A stretch of DNA of 64,000 nucleotides from Rhizobium gallicum bv. gallicum R602sp (GTDB lineage: Bacteria; Pseudomonadota; Alphaproteobacteria; Rhizobiales; Rhizobiaceae), in assembly GCF_000816845.1 (NCBI RefSeq), contig NZ_CP006877.1:3846501-3910500 (forward strand). Direction: 5' to 3'. Below the pieces are notes generated by a model. The model was not told the origin of the DNA. It searched no databases and was given only the letters and a program-made list of their open reading frames with translations. Positions 49,601-59,281 of this stretch are shown piece by piece. Position 1 is the stretch's first letter, and every line of letters starts with the position of its first letter. A program made the translations under genes and the position numbers.

Positions 49601-50242
49601 TCAGGCCTTGCGCCATGCAAGCAGGCCGGGCGTTGCGTGCCAGAGTGCTTGGACTGCAAATCCCATGAAGAGCACGCCGGAGCAGCGGACGATCAGCCGC
49701 TCATGCGCGCGGTAGAAACGCCGCACGGCGCCTGCGCCTATAATGGCGACAAGAATGAGATCGGCAGTCACGAAGCCTAGGAAGGATACGCTGAGAAGCA
49801 GCGGCAAAGCCTCGAAATCGAGGGCACCGGCCGAACCGGCAACCAATGCCGTGAAGGTCGCAAGCGCCACCGGGTAACCTTTCGGATTGGTCACACCGAA
49901 AATCAGCCCGCGGCGAAAGGGCCGCTTCACTGTCACCAGGGCCCGCCCGTCGCCTTTCGGCTTGGCCGTTACCGCGCTCCAGCCGATCCAAGCGAGATAG
50001 AAACCGCAGAGCAATCCGAGCAGATCGAAGACGAAGGTGCCTATCGTTCTCGCGCCGACAATCGCAACCAGCGCCAGCGCCGACCAGAGAATATCACCGA
50101 CGAGATGCCCCATCATGAAGAAGGCGCCAGCCTTTCGCCCTTGCCCGGCGCCGATCCCGAGAAGCTGAAGGAACGCAGGGCCCGGAATGAGCACATAAAA
50201 GAGAGCCGCCAGAAAGGTGCCGACGAGCAGGGATTGCGTCAT
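49601..50242 (-). CDS. LysE/RhtB-family amino acid exporter
   Basis: This 213-residue inner membrane transporter has about six hydrophobic segments. The start MTQSLLVGTFLAALFYVLIPGPAFLQLLGIGAGQGRKAG is the LysE/RhtB N-terminal signature, with GVTNPKGYPVALATF in the middle. The family exports amino acids or homoserine lactones. The substrate cannot be predicted. It is one of two intact LysE genes in the window. Confidence 0.88.
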   Translation of the reverse strand: MTQSLLVGTFLAALFYVLIPGPAFLQLLGIGAGQGRKAGAFFMMGHLVGDILWSALALVAIVGARTIGTFVFDLLGLLCGFYLAWIGWSAVTAKPKGDGRALVTVKRPFRRGLIFGVTNPKGYPVALATFTALVAGSAGALDFEALPLLLSVSFLGFVTADLILVAIIGAGAVRRFYRAHERLIVRCSGVLFMGFAVQALWHATPGLLAWRKA

Positions 50243-50309
50243 GGCAAAAGCTCCGAAGGATCAAAGGCGCAGACTATGCTAACCCGGCAATCCGTCAAGC
50301 GCCGCAACA

Positions 50310-50347
50310 ACCCAAAGAAGAGGCCCGCTCGCCGGCAGGCCTCTTCT
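50310..50347 (-). terminator. Terminator of argG
   Basis: AGAAGAGGCC (50316-50325) pairs with GGCCTCTTCT (50338-50347), a perfect 10-bp stem with a 12-nt loop. On the minus strand it is followed by TTTGGGTTG. It lies 19 nt after the argG stop. Confidence 0.82.
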
Positions 50348-50366
50348 CAAGCGTATTGAGACACGC

Positions 50367-51590
50367 TTAACTCTTGAGGTTGCGCTTGGCGAGAGTGCGC
50401 AGGCGCAGTGCGTTCAGTTTGATGAAGCCCGCGGCATCCTTCTGGTCGTAGGCACCCTGATCGTCCTCGAAGGTGACCAGCTTGTCGGAATAAAGCGACT
50501 TCGGGCTCTCGCGACCGATGACCATGACATTGCCTTTGTAGAGCTTCAGCGTCACTTCGCCTTCGACATGCTCCTGGCTCTTGTCGATCAGCGCCTGCAG
50601 CATTTCCCGCTCCGGCGAGAACCAGAAGCCATAATAGATCAGCTCTGCGTAACGCGGCATCATCTCATCCTTGAGGTGTGCTGCACCGCGGTCGAGCGTG
50701 ATCGATTCGATCGCTCGATGCGCTGAAAGCAGGATCGTGCCGCCGGGCGTCTCATAGACGCCGCGCGACTTCATGCCGACGAAACGGTTTTCGACGAGGT
50801 CCAGACGGCCGATGCCGTTGTCACGGCCATAGCTGTTGAGCGTGGCGAGCAGTGTCGCTGGGCTCATGCGAACGCCGTTGATCGAAACGGCGTCGCCCCT
50901 TTCGAAACCGACCTTGATGACGGCTGCCTTGTCGGGCGCGGTTTCCGGAGAGATCGTGCGCATATGCACATATTCCGGGGCTTCCTGCGCCGGATCCTCA
51001 AGAACCTTGCCCTCGGAGGACGAGTGCAGCAAGTTGGCGTCGACGGAGAACGGCGCTTCGCCCTTCTTGTCCTTGGCAACCGGGATCTGGTGCTGTTCGG
51101 CAAATGCCAGCAGCTCGGTGCGGCTCTTGAACGCCCAGTCGCGCCACGGCGCGATGATCTTGATATCCGGGTTCAGCGCGTAGGCGGAAAGCTCGAAGCG
51201 GACCTGGTCGTTGCCCTTGCCGGTCGCGCCATGGGCGATCGCGTCGGCGCCCGTCTTGCGGGCGATATCGATCAGGTGCTTGGAAATCAGCGGACGGGCG
51301 ATCGAGGTGCCGAGCAGATAGACGCCCTCATAGACAGCATTGGCGCGGAACATCGGGAAGACGAAGTCCTTTACGAACTCTTCGCGCACGTCCTCGACGT
51401 AGATTTCCTTGATGCCGAGCATCTCGGCCTTCTTGCGCGCCGGTTCGAGCTCTTCCCCTTGCCCAAGGTCGGCCGTGAAAGTCACGACTTCGGCGCCGAG
51501 CTCGGTCTGCAGCCACTTCAGGATGATTGAGGTATCGAGACCGCCGGAATAGGCGAGCACGACTTTTTTCACGTCTTTCTTAGATGCCAT
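50367..51590 (-). CDS. argG: Argininosuccinate synthase
   Basis: This 407-residue enzyme condenses citrulline and aspartate with ATP in arginine synthesis. The ATP PP-loop is [19 protein letters not shown] (residues 10-28). [15 protein letters not shown] and the ending helical tail are typical. The ATG at 51590 begins MASKKDVKK; a long open frame to 52631 is antisense to the SDR gene and not coding. It is divergent from an SDR gene across a 177-nt gap. Confidence 0.97.
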   Translation of the reverse strand: MASKKDVKKVVLAYSGGLDTSIILKWLQTELGAEVVTFTADLGQGEELEPARKKAEMLGIKEIYVEDVREEFVKDFVFPMFRANAVYEGVYLLGTSIARPLISKHLIDIARKTGADAIAHGATGKGNDQVRFELSAYALNPDIKIIAPWRDWAFKSRTELLAFAEQHQIPVAKDKKGEAPFSVDANLLHSSSEGKVLEDPAQEAPEYVHMRTISPETAPDKAAVIKVGFERGDAVSINGVRMSPATLLATLNSYGRDNGIGRLDLVENRFVGMKSRGVYETPGGTILLSAHRAIESITLDRGAAHLKDEMMPRYAELIYYGFWFSPEREMLQALIDKSQEHVEGEVTLKLYKGNVMVIGRESPKSLYSDKLVTFEDDQGAYDQKDAAGFIKLNALRLRTLAKRNLKS

Positions 51591-51702
51591 GATGATGAGG
51601 TCCGTTGCATATGGGCGGCAAAGCCCGGTGTCGCGGGCACTTTTAGCGAGATTGTCGCGTGACGCAAGGGCAAGGATTTTCCCGGCAGAGCACGCTTGAT
51701 GT

Positions 51703-51731
51703 TTGACTGCGCGAAACGCGCACCCATATCT
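51703..51731 (+). promoter_or_regulatory. Promoter with palindrome in its spacer
   Basis: TTGACT (51703-51708) and ATATCT (51726-51731) are separated by 17 nt, like a housekeeping promoter. The spacer carries the palindrome TGCGCGAAACGCGCA (51708-51722), placed where a repressor would block RNA polymerase. The SDR GTG start lies 36 nt downstream of the -10. The boxes are seen; the role is inferred. Confidence 0.5.
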
Positions 51732-51767
51732 GGCTGCGTCCGAATAATGATTGAGGAGGCCGGTCCC

Positions 51768-52622
51768 GTGACGAATATTCAGGAGATTCTCAAGAAGCCC
51801 AATGTCGCGGTGATCACCGGTGGCGCATCCGGCATCGGCCTTGCGGCGGCAAAGCGCTTTGCCGAGGCGGGTATGAGCGTCGTCATCGCCGATCGCGATG
51901 GCAACCGGCTGGCAACGGCTCGTGGCGAACTCGAAGCCATTGCCGGCCAGGAGCGTGTGATGGCAGTTAAGACGGACGTTTGCGACAAGTCTTCGCTGGA
52001 GGCGGTCGAACAAGCTGTCGTTCAACGCTTCGGCCGCGTCCATGTGCTGATGAACAACGCCGGCATCGGTCCGCAAACCTCGATCTTCAGCGCTCAGGCA
52101 AATTGGGACAGCATCCTCGGCGTCAATCTCCTCGGCGTCATCAATGGCACGCGGGTCTTCGGAGCGAAGATGCTGGCACATGGCGAGCCCGGGCTCATCA
52201 TCAACACCGGTTCCAAGCAGGGCATTACGACTCCTCCGGGCAATCCTGCCTACAATGTGTCGAAAGCAGGCGTGAAGGTTTTCACCGAAGCCCTCGAGCA
52301 CGAACTGCGCAATACCGAAGGCTCGAAGATATCTGCCCATCTTCTGATCCCGGGCTTTGTCTTCACTGGCCTTACAAAGGGTGACCACACCGAAAAACCC
52401 GCGGCCGCCTGGACACCGGAACAGACCGTCGATTTCATGATCGAAAGCCTGGAGCGCGGCGACTTCTATATCCTCTGTCCGGACAACGACGTCCCCCGTC
52501 CCCTTGACGAGCGCCGCATGGCCTGGGCGATCGGCGACATCATCGAAAACCGCCCGCCGCTTTCGCGCTGGCACAAGGATTATGCCGACAGGTTCAAGGC
52601 TTTCCTTGAAGAAAAGCGATAG
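51768..52622 (+). CDS. Short-chain dehydrogenase/reductase
   Basis: This 284-residue classical SDR has [20 protein letters not shown] at residues 18-37, NNAGIGPQ and the catalytic Tyr/Lys in [14 protein letters not shown] with Ser upstream in INTGSKQG. The substrate is unknown. The GTG at 51768 has GAGGAGG 8 nt upstream; the frame is open to 51696 but those residues have no role. It is followed after 78 nt by a LysE-family gene. Confidence 0.9.
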   Translation: MTNIQEILKKPNVAVITGGASGIGLAAAKRFAEAGMSVVIADRDGNRLATARGELEAIAGQERVMAVKTDVCDKSSLEAVEQAVVQRFGRVHVLMNNAGIGPQTSIFSAQANWDSILGVNLLGVINGTRVFGAKMLAHGEPGLIINTGSKQGITTPPGNPAYNVSKAGVKVFTEALEHELRNTEGSKISAHLLIPGFVFTGLTKGDHTEKPAAAWTPEQTVDFMIESLERGDFYILCPDNDVPRPLDERRMAWAIGDIIENRPPLSRWHKDYADRFKAFLEEKR

Positions 52623-52700
52623 GCGGATCATCAGGATTGATTGGTAATTTTCTGAAACTTGGATAAGAAGACTAACTCTTATCAGCTTTCAGAGTGTGCC

Positions 52701-53342
52701 ATGGACTTCTTGCCGAGCATTCCGACCCTTCTCGCATTTTCCGCGGCCAGCCTGCTTCTTGCGGCCACGCCCGGACCGGACATGACGCTCTCGATCAGCC
52801 GCGCTCTGTCTCAAGGCAAGAAGCCGGCACTCTACGTCGTCTTGGGCACCAGCCTCGGCATCGTGGTCCATACGATGCTGGTTGCTTTCGGCATCTCGGC
52901 GCTGATCACCGCCTCGCCGACCGCCTTCCTGATCCTCAAAACCGGAGGTGCTGCCTATCTTCTTTGGCTGGCTCTTCAAGCGATCCGTTTCGGTTCGAAG
53001 CTTTCGGTCGAGCAGGTCAGCGAAGCCAAGGGCACGCTGCTTTCCAATATTTCCGTCGGCTTTTGGGTCAATCTTCTGAACCCGAAAGTCATCATATTCT
53101 TCATGACCTTCCTGCCGCAATTCGTAAGCGCGGGCGATCCGGCGGTCACGCACAAGCTGCTCTTCCTCGGCTTTTTCTTCATCCTCATCGGCATGCCGGT
53201 GAACGCGCTTGTGGTTCTCGCCTCCGACTGGCTTGCGGGTTGGCTGCAGAAGAACAGCAAGATCCTGCGCGGAATGGACTACACTTTCGCGGGGGTCTTC
53301 TCGATCTTCGCTGTAAAGATATTTTTCACGCAGGCACGCTGA
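52701..53342 (+). CDS. LysE/RhtB-family amino acid exporter
   Basis: This 213-residue transporter has about six hydrophobic segments. FSAASLLLAATPGPDMTLSISRALSQGKKPALYVVLGTSLGI is the family N-terminus, and GFWVNLLNPKVIIFFMTFLPQFV the conserved middle. It exports an unknown amino-acid-like substrate. The ATG at 52701 is preferred to an upstream alternative at 52659. It converges with the ABC ATPase gene across a 10-nt gap. Confidence 0.9.
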   Translation: MDFLPSIPTLLAFSAASLLLAATPGPDMTLSISRALSQGKKPALYVVLGTSLGIVVHTMLVAFGISALITASPTAFLILKTGGAAYLLWLALQAIRFGSKLSVEQVSEAKGTLLSNISVGFWVNLLNPKVIIFFMTFLPQFVSAGDPAVTHKLLFLGFFFILIGMPVNALVVLASDWLAGWLQKNSKILRGMDYTFAGVFSIFAVKIFFTQAR

Positions 53343-53352
53343 TCGCGCCCGC

Positions 53353-54147
53353 TCAGCCGATCAGCAGTGCATCATCGTCCAGGGTCTGTCCGCGCATCTT
53401 GCGGAACATCGCGATCAGGTCTTCGACTTGCAGATCCTTGCGACTGTCGCCGCTGACGTCCAGCACGATCTCGCCGCCATGCAGCATGACCGTGCGGTGT
53501 CCGTAGTCCAGCGCCTGGCGCATGGAATGGGTCACCATCAGCGTGGTCAGCTTGCGCTCTGAGACGATCTTGTCCGTGAGGCCCATGACAAATTCCGCCA
53601 TGCCTGGATCAAGTGCGGCCGTATGTTCGTCGAGCAGCAAGACCTCCGAGCCTGCCAGCGTCGCCATGACCAGGGAAACCGCCTGCCGCTGGCCGCCGGA
53701 AAGCAGATCCATGCGATCAGCCATACGATTTTCGAGACCGAGGTTCAGTTCGCTGATCCGGTCGCGGAAAAGATCGCGGCGCTTGGGGCCGAGGGCCGCC
53801 ACCAATCCGCGCCGCTCGCCGCGCCGAGCGGCAAGAGCAAGATTCTCCTCAATCGACAGGGAGCCGCAGCTTCCGGTCAGTGGATCCTGAAAGACGCGTG
53901 CGACAAGCCCCGCCCGCGCAGCCGTCTGTTTGCGCGTCACGTCGGTATCGCCGATCAGCACCTTCCCCTCGCTTGCCAGAACGTCGCCGGCGAGAACACC
54001 GAGCAGCGTCGATTTACCCGCACCATTGGAGCCGATGACGGTCACGAAGGAGCCCTGCTCGATGGTGAGGCTGACGCCGCTTAGCGCCCGCTTCTCCAGC
54101 GGCGTGCCCTTGCCGAAAACGACCTTGATATCCTCGATGCTGATCAT
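53353..54147 (-). CDS. ABC transporter ATP-binding protein (TrpXYZ-like)
   Basis: This 264-residue ABC ATPase has Walker A in VTVIGSNGAGKSTLLGVLAG, signature LLSGGQRQAVSLVMA and Walker B in SEVLLLDEHTAALDPG. It powers the adjacent permease. The set (ATPase, LivH-like permease and a PF04392 substrate-binding protein) resembles the TrpXYZ aromatic amino acid importers. Its ATG overlaps the permease stop by four bases. Confidence 0.9.
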   Translation of the reverse strand: MISIEDIKVVFGKGTPLEKRALSGVSLTIEQGSFVTVIGSNGAGKSTLLGVLAGDVLASEGKVLIGDTDVTRKQTAARAGLVARVFQDPLTGSCGSLSIEENLALAARRGERRGLVAALGPKRRDLFRDRISELNLGLENRMADRMDLLSGGQRQAVSLVMATLAGSEVLLLDEHTAALDPGMAEFVMGLTDKIVSERKLTTLMVTHSMRQALDYGHRTVMLHGGEIVLDVSGDSRKDLQVEDLIAMFRKMRGQTLDDDALLIG

Positions 54148-55061
54148 GTTGGGGCTCCTCCGCGGCGAAGTCGGGGAAGAATGAGCGCGATGGTCACGAG
54201 AACGGCCGTCACGAAATTAAGGTCGGAAGCTTGGAGACCGATCATGTCGGTGGAAAGCGCCAATTGAATGGCTATGCGGTAGATGATCGAGCCGAAGACA
54301 CAGCCGATGAGCGCAATCAACAACCCGCGGCGGCCCAGCAGGGTTTCACCGATGATCACGGCGGCAAGGCCGACCACGATGGTACCGACACCGGACGTCA
54401 CATCGGCAAAACCGTTCGTCTGCGCAAAGAGCGCGCCGCCGAGCGCAACAAGAGCATTCGACATCGCCATGCCAAGATAGATCTGCCTGCTGGTGTCGAC
54501 GCCCTGCGCCCGCGCCATCCGCGCATTTGCACCCGTTGCCCGCATCGCAAGCCCGGCATCGCTTTCGAGGAAGCGCCAGACTGCGATCAACGCGATGACG
54601 ACGAGAACGCCGACAAAAAGCGGCCGGACGTAGAAGTCGCGAAGGCCATGACCGAAGAACGGACTGATCATCGTGTCGGCATTGATCAACGCGACATTGG
54701 GTTTGCCCATGACGCGCAGATTGACCGAGAAGAGCGCAATCATGGTGAGGATCGAGGCAAGCAGGTTGAGAATCCGAAAGCGCACATTGAGGAGTGCCGT
54801 CACTACGCCGGCCGCAGCACCGGCGATCATCGCAACCAGCGCTGCCAGCCAAGAATTGACGCCGGCAATGATCAGAACCGCTGTCACCGCCGCGCCGAGG
54901 GGAAAGGAGCCATCAACTGTCAAATCGGGGAAATCGAGGACGCGGAAGGCGAGATAAACGCCAAGAGCAACGAAGGCGTAGACAAGCCCAAGCTCCACGG
55001 CACCCCAAAATGCGATCTCACTCAAGGCGGTCGACCCTCTTTTCTTCGTTTTGCCCGTCAA
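54144..55061 (-). CDS. ABC transporter permease (LivH-like branched)
   Basis: This 305-residue permease has about eight to nine membrane segments. AFRVLDFPDLTVDGSFPLGAAVTAVLI and ALRATGANARMARAQGVDTSRQIYLGM-type residues (seen as AMRATGANARMARAQGVD) mark the branched-chain amino acid permease family. It pairs with the ATPase at 53353-54147 and the binding protein at 55146-56099. Confidence 0.9.
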   Translation of the reverse strand: MTGKTKKRGSTALSEIAFWGAVELGLVYAFVALGVYLAFRVLDFPDLTVDGSFPLGAAVTAVLIIAGVNSWLAALVAMIAGAAAGVVTALLNVRFRILNLLASILTMIALFSVNLRVMGKPNVALINADTMISPFFGHGLRDFYVRPLFVGVLVVIALIAVWRFLESDAGLAMRATGANARMARAQGVDTSRQIYLGMAMSNALVALGGALFAQTNGFADVTSGVGTIVVGLAAVIIGETLLGRRGLLIALIGCVFGSIIYRIAIQLALSTDMIGLQASDLNFVTAVLVTIALILPRLRRGGAPT

Positions 55062-55083
55062 TCGTCAGGCATGAATATCATCA

Positions 55084-55111
55084 GCCGCTCCCGTTTAGAA
55101 ACAGGAGCGGC
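55084..55111 (-). other. Hairpin between substrate-binding protein and permease genes
   Basis: GCCGCTCC (55084-55091) pairs with GGAGCGGC (55104-55111), with an inner GTTT/AAAC extension. It lies 34 nt after the binding-protein stop. Such spacer hairpins can protect the binding-protein message or attenuate the transcript so that more binding protein than permease is made; this is inference. Confidence 0.5.
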
Positions 55112-55145
55112 CGAGCGCAATATCGATAATGGCGAAAGCTGGTGC

Positions 55146-56099
55146 TTATTCGATGACGCGATTGGCGCGTTTGAGAACGCTTTCCGGTAGCTTAACGCCC
55201 ATCTTCTGAGCCGCGGCGGTGTTGATGATGAGATCGCTGCCGGCGGCAACCTTGACCGGAATATCACCCGGCTTTTCGCCCTTCAGGACACGAACCACGA
55301 CGTCGCCGGTCTGCTTGCCAACGTCGTAATAGTTGAAACCGAGCGCTGCAATCGAGCCGCGTGAGACGGAATCCGTATCCGCCGTAAAGAGCGGCAGCTT
55401 GCTTTCTTCGGCAACGGCTACGGCACCCTCCAAAGCCGAGATGATCGTGTTGTCGGTCGGGACGTAGATCGCATCGGCACGGCCGACCAGCGCGCGCGCA
55501 GCACCCTGGACTTCCGCAGACTTCGTCGCTGCGGACTCAACAACGCCCATACCGGCCTTTTCCGCCTCAGCCTTCAAGGCCGCAAGCAACGACACGGAAT
55601 TGGCTTCCCCGGAATTGTAAAGGTAACCGATCGTCTTGGCGGCAGGCAGGATCTCCTTGATCAGCGCAACATGTTCGGCAACCGGCGACATGTCGGAAAG
55701 GCCGGTGACGTTGCCGCCGGGCTTGTCCATATCCTTGACGAGCTGGGCGCCGAGCGGATCGGAAACGGCAGTGAAGACCACTGGAATGTCGCGGGTCGCA
55801 GAAACCACAGCCTGCGCCGACGGCGTGGAGATCGGCACGATGACGTTCGGATCCTCGCCTGCGAACTGGCGGGCGATCTGCGCGGCGGTGGCAGGATTTC
55901 CCTGTGCGGATTCAAAGCGGAACGTGAGATTTTCACCTTCCTTATAGCCTGCCGCGGCAAGCGTATCTTGGACGCCCTTGCGCACGGCATCGAGAGCCGG
56001 GTGCTCGACGATGGCCGTCACAGCGACCGTGACGCCATCAGCCTTGGCAGGCAAGGTAAGGGCAAGAACCGCCGCGACGGCGAGCGAGATCAAACGCAT
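55146..56099 (-). CDS. ABC transporter substrate-binding protein (PF04392 type)
   Basis: This 317-residue periplasmic protein has a signal peptide (MRLISLAVAAVLALTLPAKA), then VAVTAIVEHPALDAVRKGVQDTLAAAGY, typical of the ABC_sub_bind family that includes TrpX. NVIVPISTPSAQAVVSATRDIPVVFTAVSDPLGAQLV and TGLSDM follow. GGAGG 6 nt before the ATG at 56099 sets the start. The likely ligand is an aromatic amino acid, by resemblance only. Confidence 0.9.
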   Translation of the reverse strand: MRLISLAVAAVLALTLPAKADGVTVAVTAIVEHPALDAVRKGVQDTLAAAGYKEGENLTFRFESAQGNPATAAQIARQFAGEDPNVIVPISTPSAQAVVSATRDIPVVFTAVSDPLGAQLVKDMDKPGGNVTGLSDMSPVAEHVALIKEILPAAKTIGYLYNSGEANSVSLLAALKAEAEKAGMGVVESAATKSAEVQGAARALVGRADAIYVPTDNTIISALEGAVAVAEESKLPLFTADTDSVSRGSIAALGFNYYDVGKQTGDVVVRVLKGEKPGDIPVKVAAGSDLIINTAAAQKMGVKLPESVLKRANRVIE

Positions 56100-56189
56100 G
56101 AGAAACCTCCATCGGTAATGATGGGCTTCTAGGAAAACCCCGCGCCGCAATCAATCGCAAAGAACTGCTGCAAGGATCAAACTTGCTGA

Positions 56190-57419
56190 TCAGTCGTCCA
56201 CGCCGTGATTGGCGATCATCATCGCCTCGAATGCCAGGCGTTCGGTCTTGCGCATGCGCTCGGATTCCGATTTCAGCTGGCCGCAAGCGGCGAGAATGTC
56301 GCGGCCGCGCGGCGTACGGATTGGCGAGGCGTAACCTGCCGAATTGATGAAATCGGCAAATTTCTCGATCTGCGCCCAGTCAGAACACTGGTAGTTCGTG
56401 CCCGGCCAGGGATTGAACGGGATCAGGTTGATCTTGGCAGGCACGCCTTTCAGGAGCTGGATCAGCCCCTTTGCATCTTCCAAACTGTCGTTGACGTCCT
56501 TCAGCATCACATATTCGAAGGTGATGCGGCGCGCATTCGAAAGCCCTGGATAGGCCCGGCAGGCCTCGATCAGCTCCTTTAGCGGATACTTCTTGTTGAT
56601 CGGTACGAGAATGTCGCGCAGGTCGTCGCGCACGGCATGCAGCGAGATTGCCAGCATGACGCCGATCTCGTCTCCAGTGCGGAAAATCTCGGGCACGACG
56701 CCGGAGGTAGAAAGCGTGACGCGGCGCTTCGACAGCGAAAGCCCGTCGCCATCCGTGGCGATCAGCAGTGCCTGCTTGACCGCATCGAAATTGTAGAGCG
56801 GCTCGCCCATTCCCATCATGACGATGTTGCTCACCTTGCGGCCTTCCGACGGCACCATGGCGCCGAGGGGAATATCGCGGTCCGGGAAATCGCCAAGCCG
56901 GTCGCGGGCAAGCAGGAGCTGCGAGAGGATTTCTTCCGCTGTCAGGTTACGCACCAGCCGCTGCGTACCGGTATGGCAGAAGGAACAGGTGAGGGAACAG
57001 CCGACCTGGCTGGAGATGCAGAGCGTGCCGCGACCTTCTTCGGGGATATAGACGGTTTCAACTTCGACGGGACGACCGGCGCCGCGCGGCGGAAAGCGCA
57101 GCAGCCACTTGCGGGTGCCGTCATTGGAAACCTGCTCTTCAACAATCTCCGGGCGCGCAATGGTGAAATGCTGCTTCAGCATTTCTCGCATGTCCTTGGC
57201 GATATTCACCATCTGATCGAAATCGGAGATGCCGCGCACATAAATCCAGTTCCAGAGCTGGCTGACGCGCATCTTCACCTGTTTGTCGGCAACGCCCCTC
57301 TCGCGAAGAGCATTACCCAATTCCTCGCGGCTCAAGCCTATCAGCGAGGGCTTCGGCGAAAGCTCTGTGCGCGGCTGCCCGGCAGGCTTGGTGATGGTCA
57401 CGGCATCCATGACGGACAT
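56190..57419 (-). CDS. rlmN: 23S rRNA/tRNA (adenine-C2) methyltransferase RlmN
   Basis: This 409-residue radical SAM enzyme methylates C2 of A2503 in 23S rRNA and A37 of some tRNAs. The iron-sulfur motif is [13 protein letters not shown], with [15 protein letters not shown] after it. The C-terminal methyl-carrying Cys lies in [14 protein letters not shown]. The N-terminal accessory helices ([12 protein letters not shown]) are complete. Confidence 0.96.
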   Translation of the reverse strand: MSVMDAVTITKPAGQPRTELSPKPSLIGLSREELGNALRERGVADKQVKMRVSQLWNWIYVRGISDFDQMVNIAKDMREMLKQHFTIARPEIVEEQVSNDGTRKWLLRFPPRGAGRPVEVETVYIPEEGRGTLCISSQVGCSLTCSFCHTGTQRLVRNLTAEEILSQLLLARDRLGDFPDRDIPLGAMVPSEGRKVSNIVMMGMGEPLYNFDAVKQALLIATDGDGLSLSKRRVTLSTSGVVPEIFRTGDEIGVMLAISLHAVRDDLRDILVPINKKYPLKELIEACRAYPGLSNARRITFEYVMLKDVNDSLEDAKGLIQLLKGVPAKINLIPFNPWPGTNYQCSDWAQIEKFADFINSAGYASPIRTPRGRDILAACGQLKSESERMRKTERLAFEAMMIANHGVDD

Positions 57420-57595
57420 GGTCTCTTATCCCGAAATCAAACTGCGCTCATCCCGGTAAGCCGGAAGACTTGGCGGGCGGCATCGGCAGTTGGCAGAAAT
57501 TCGAATGACGGAGCAGCAGCATATGCCGCGATCTTTCCGCAGTTGCGCGCGGCTTTATCATCATTTTCGCCGCGCGTCACTATAGATGGAAACGC

Positions 57596-57618
57596 CAAAG
57601 GCCGGCGCAAGGCCGGCC
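57596..57618 (-). terminator. Terminator after ialB-like gene
   Basis: GGCCGGC (57600-57606) pairs with GCCGGCC (57612-57618). On the minus strand it is followed by TTTGGCGTTT, a weak T-tract. It lies 28 nt after the stop. Confidence 0.65.
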
Positions 57619-57646
57619 CTTGAACTTCAAGACAGAGCAAGGTGGC

Positions 57647-58162
57647 TTACTTGCAGCTTTCGATCTGCTTCAGCGAAGCGGAGATACCGGAGAGCGAGTA
57701 GCTGTAGGATGTGGCAGTGCCTCGGCGGGACGTCGCATTGACCGTCATCGACTTGCCGCCCTTCATGGCTGCCACAAGCGCGGGTTCCTGCGCGGCGTTC
57801 TCGACCCAGCCGGCTTTATCCTTGGTGAACATGACGAAGGTCTTGTTGTCGATGACGACTTCGATCTTCGAACCGTCCTTGACCGTATAACCCATCATCG
57901 CCTGCGGCTCATAGGAGATGTTCTGGCCAGGACGCTGCGAGACGATGAAGAAGTTGTCGCCGTGGTCAATGCCAGCCGGCTTCTTTTCGGTCGGCACGGA
58001 CAGCACATAGCAAACATTGCCGGTGCCCTGCTTATAGGAGTAGGCGCCCCAGGCCTGGAATTGCTGGATGCGTGTCGGCGCAGCAGCAGTCTGCTGTGCT
58101 CCTGCAGCTCCGGCCGTGATGAGAACGAGTGCGAGAGCGGATACGATACTTTTTACAAACAT
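57647..58162 (-). CDS. Invasion-associated locus B (IalB) family exported protein
   Basis: This 171-residue periplasmic protein has a signal peptide ending in AGAAGAQ (about residue 23). The IalB family pattern is visible: WGAYSYKQGTGNVCYVLSVPTEKKPAG, NFFIVSQRPGQNISYEPQAMMGYTVKDGSKIEVVIDNKTFVMFTKDKAGWV and the final Cys in IESCK. In Bartonella the family is linked to erythrocyte invasion; in rhizobia its role is unknown. Confidence 0.9.
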   Translation of the reverse strand: MFVKSIVSALALVLITAGAAGAQQTAAAPTRIQQFQAWGAYSYKQGTGNVCYVLSVPTEKKPAGIDHGDNFFIVSQRPGQNISYEPQAMMGYTVKDGSKIEVVIDNKTFVMFTKDKAGWVENAAQEPALVAAMKGGKSMTVNATSRRGTATSYSYSLSGISASLKQIESCK

Positions 58163-58501
58163 GGATTTCCTGCCGGTTCTTGCGATTCAGCGCCCTGTCG
58201 GAGCGAGCGGCGTCTTCGTCACGATCTGCTTTATTTTGACTTGATTCAGGTTACCAAAGCGTCAACGGAGCCTGCGAATTGTCTCCACGTGTGTCATTCC
58301 GGCCTGAATGTTAACGTATGACGCGATTGCGCTCCGCGACGATATTCTGCCCTGACGGCGTGATGCCATCCCTTCGAGGAGATTTAAGACATAAAGATTC
58401 AGGCAAGAGTTTGACCTTCCAAAATTCCGTTGCAGGGTCATTAAGACATTGGAAATCCGTCAAAGAATTGCCTGCCCAAACCTGCTGGGAGCCGAACCGG
58501 C
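58163..58501. other. Intergenic region without a supported gene
   Basis: These 339 nt lie between the IalB gene start and the YkvA gene stop. No conserved reading frame, terminator with a T-tract or repeat could be supported. The sequence is less GC-rich between 58220 and 58460. It presumably holds the IalB promoter. Confidence 0.5.
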
Positions 58502-58891
58502 CTAGATCGTTTTCATGCCTTCCGGCTGATCGGCAAGCGCGCGATCGGCCGCCTCGTAATGTTTCGCTTTCATATGGCTGCTGACCATTGCGAAAGCCGC
58601 CGAGAGCACCGCAATATCGTCCGAAAAGCCGATCAGCATAAAGAGGTCCGGGACCATGTCGAAAGGCAGGATGAAATAGGCGAGAGCCGCAAGCAGGATG
58701 CCGCGCACGCGCGTCGGCGTTTCCGGATCGAGCGCGCAATAGAAGCCTGCGACAAGATCTCGTGAAAACGGAACCTGCCGCACTGCCCGCTTGAAGGTCG
58801 GCCAGAACTTTTTGCGCACAGCCTTCTCCCGCCGGCTCTGGGTATCTTCGTCCCCGGGCAGCAGGATTTCACCGAATTTGACCTCGTCCAT
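58502..58891 (-). CDS. YkvA family protein (DUF1232)
   Basis: This 129-residue protein carries a DUF1232/YkvA segment: VRGILLAALAYFILPFDMVPDLFMLIGFSDDIAVLSAAFAMV, with the typical LPFDMVPDLF and GFSDD. One or two hydrophobic stretches suggest membrane attachment. Function is unknown. It is 51 nt downstream of phhB on the same strand and probably co-transcribed. Confidence 0.88.
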   Translation of the reverse strand: MDEVKFGEILLPGDEDTQSRREKAVRKKFWPTFKRAVRQVPFSRDLVAGFYCALDPETPTRVRGILLAALAYFILPFDMVPDLFMLIGFSDDIAVLSAAFAMVSSHMKAKHYEAADRALADQPEGMKTI

Positions 58892-58942
58892 TCCCGTTTT
58901 CCCTTTGGTGCATGCGAAGATATGGTGATGGCTTTAACAGAT

Positions 58943-59245
58943 TCAATCAATCTGCCCGGCGGCCTTGTCCATTGCCTTGGCAAGCTTGAAGTCGAGTTCG
59001 GTCAATCCACCTGCATCATGCGTGTTCAGCTTCACCTCGACCCTGGAATAGACATTGAACCATTCCGGATGGTGGTTGAGCTTTTCTGCCACAAGCGCCG
59101 CCTTCGTCATGAAGCCGAAGGCTTCGACGAAGCTTGCGAATTTGAAGGTTTTCGAGATCGATGTCCAACCATCATCCAAAGACCAACCCGCCAATCCGGC
59201 AAGCTGGCTGTCGATCGCGCTCCGTTCCAGTTTCTCCTGTTTCAT
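58943..59245 (-). CDS. phhB: 4a-hydroxytetrahydrobiopterin dehydratase
   Basis: This 100-residue pterin-4a-carbinolamine dehydratase regenerates dihydrobiopterin after aromatic hydroxylation. The conserved [35 protein letters not shown] contains the active-site His pair and the C-terminal TxxD region. ATG at 59245 begins MKQEKLERS. It is divergent from the phosphatase gene (36-nt gap). Confidence 0.94.
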   Translation of the reverse strand: MKQEKLERSAIDSQLAGLAGWSLDDGWTSISKTFKFASFVEAFGFMTKAALVAEKLNHHPEWFNVYSRVEVKLNTHDAGGLTELDFKLAKAMDKAAGQID

Positions 59246-59281
59246 GTCATCGTGCTCCATCTCTTCAGTCAGGTCTCTTTC

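Noticed and set aside
51591..52631. N-terminal extension of argG to 52631
   Set aside because: Covers the oppositely oriented SDR gene; argininosuccinate synthase similarity begins at 51590.
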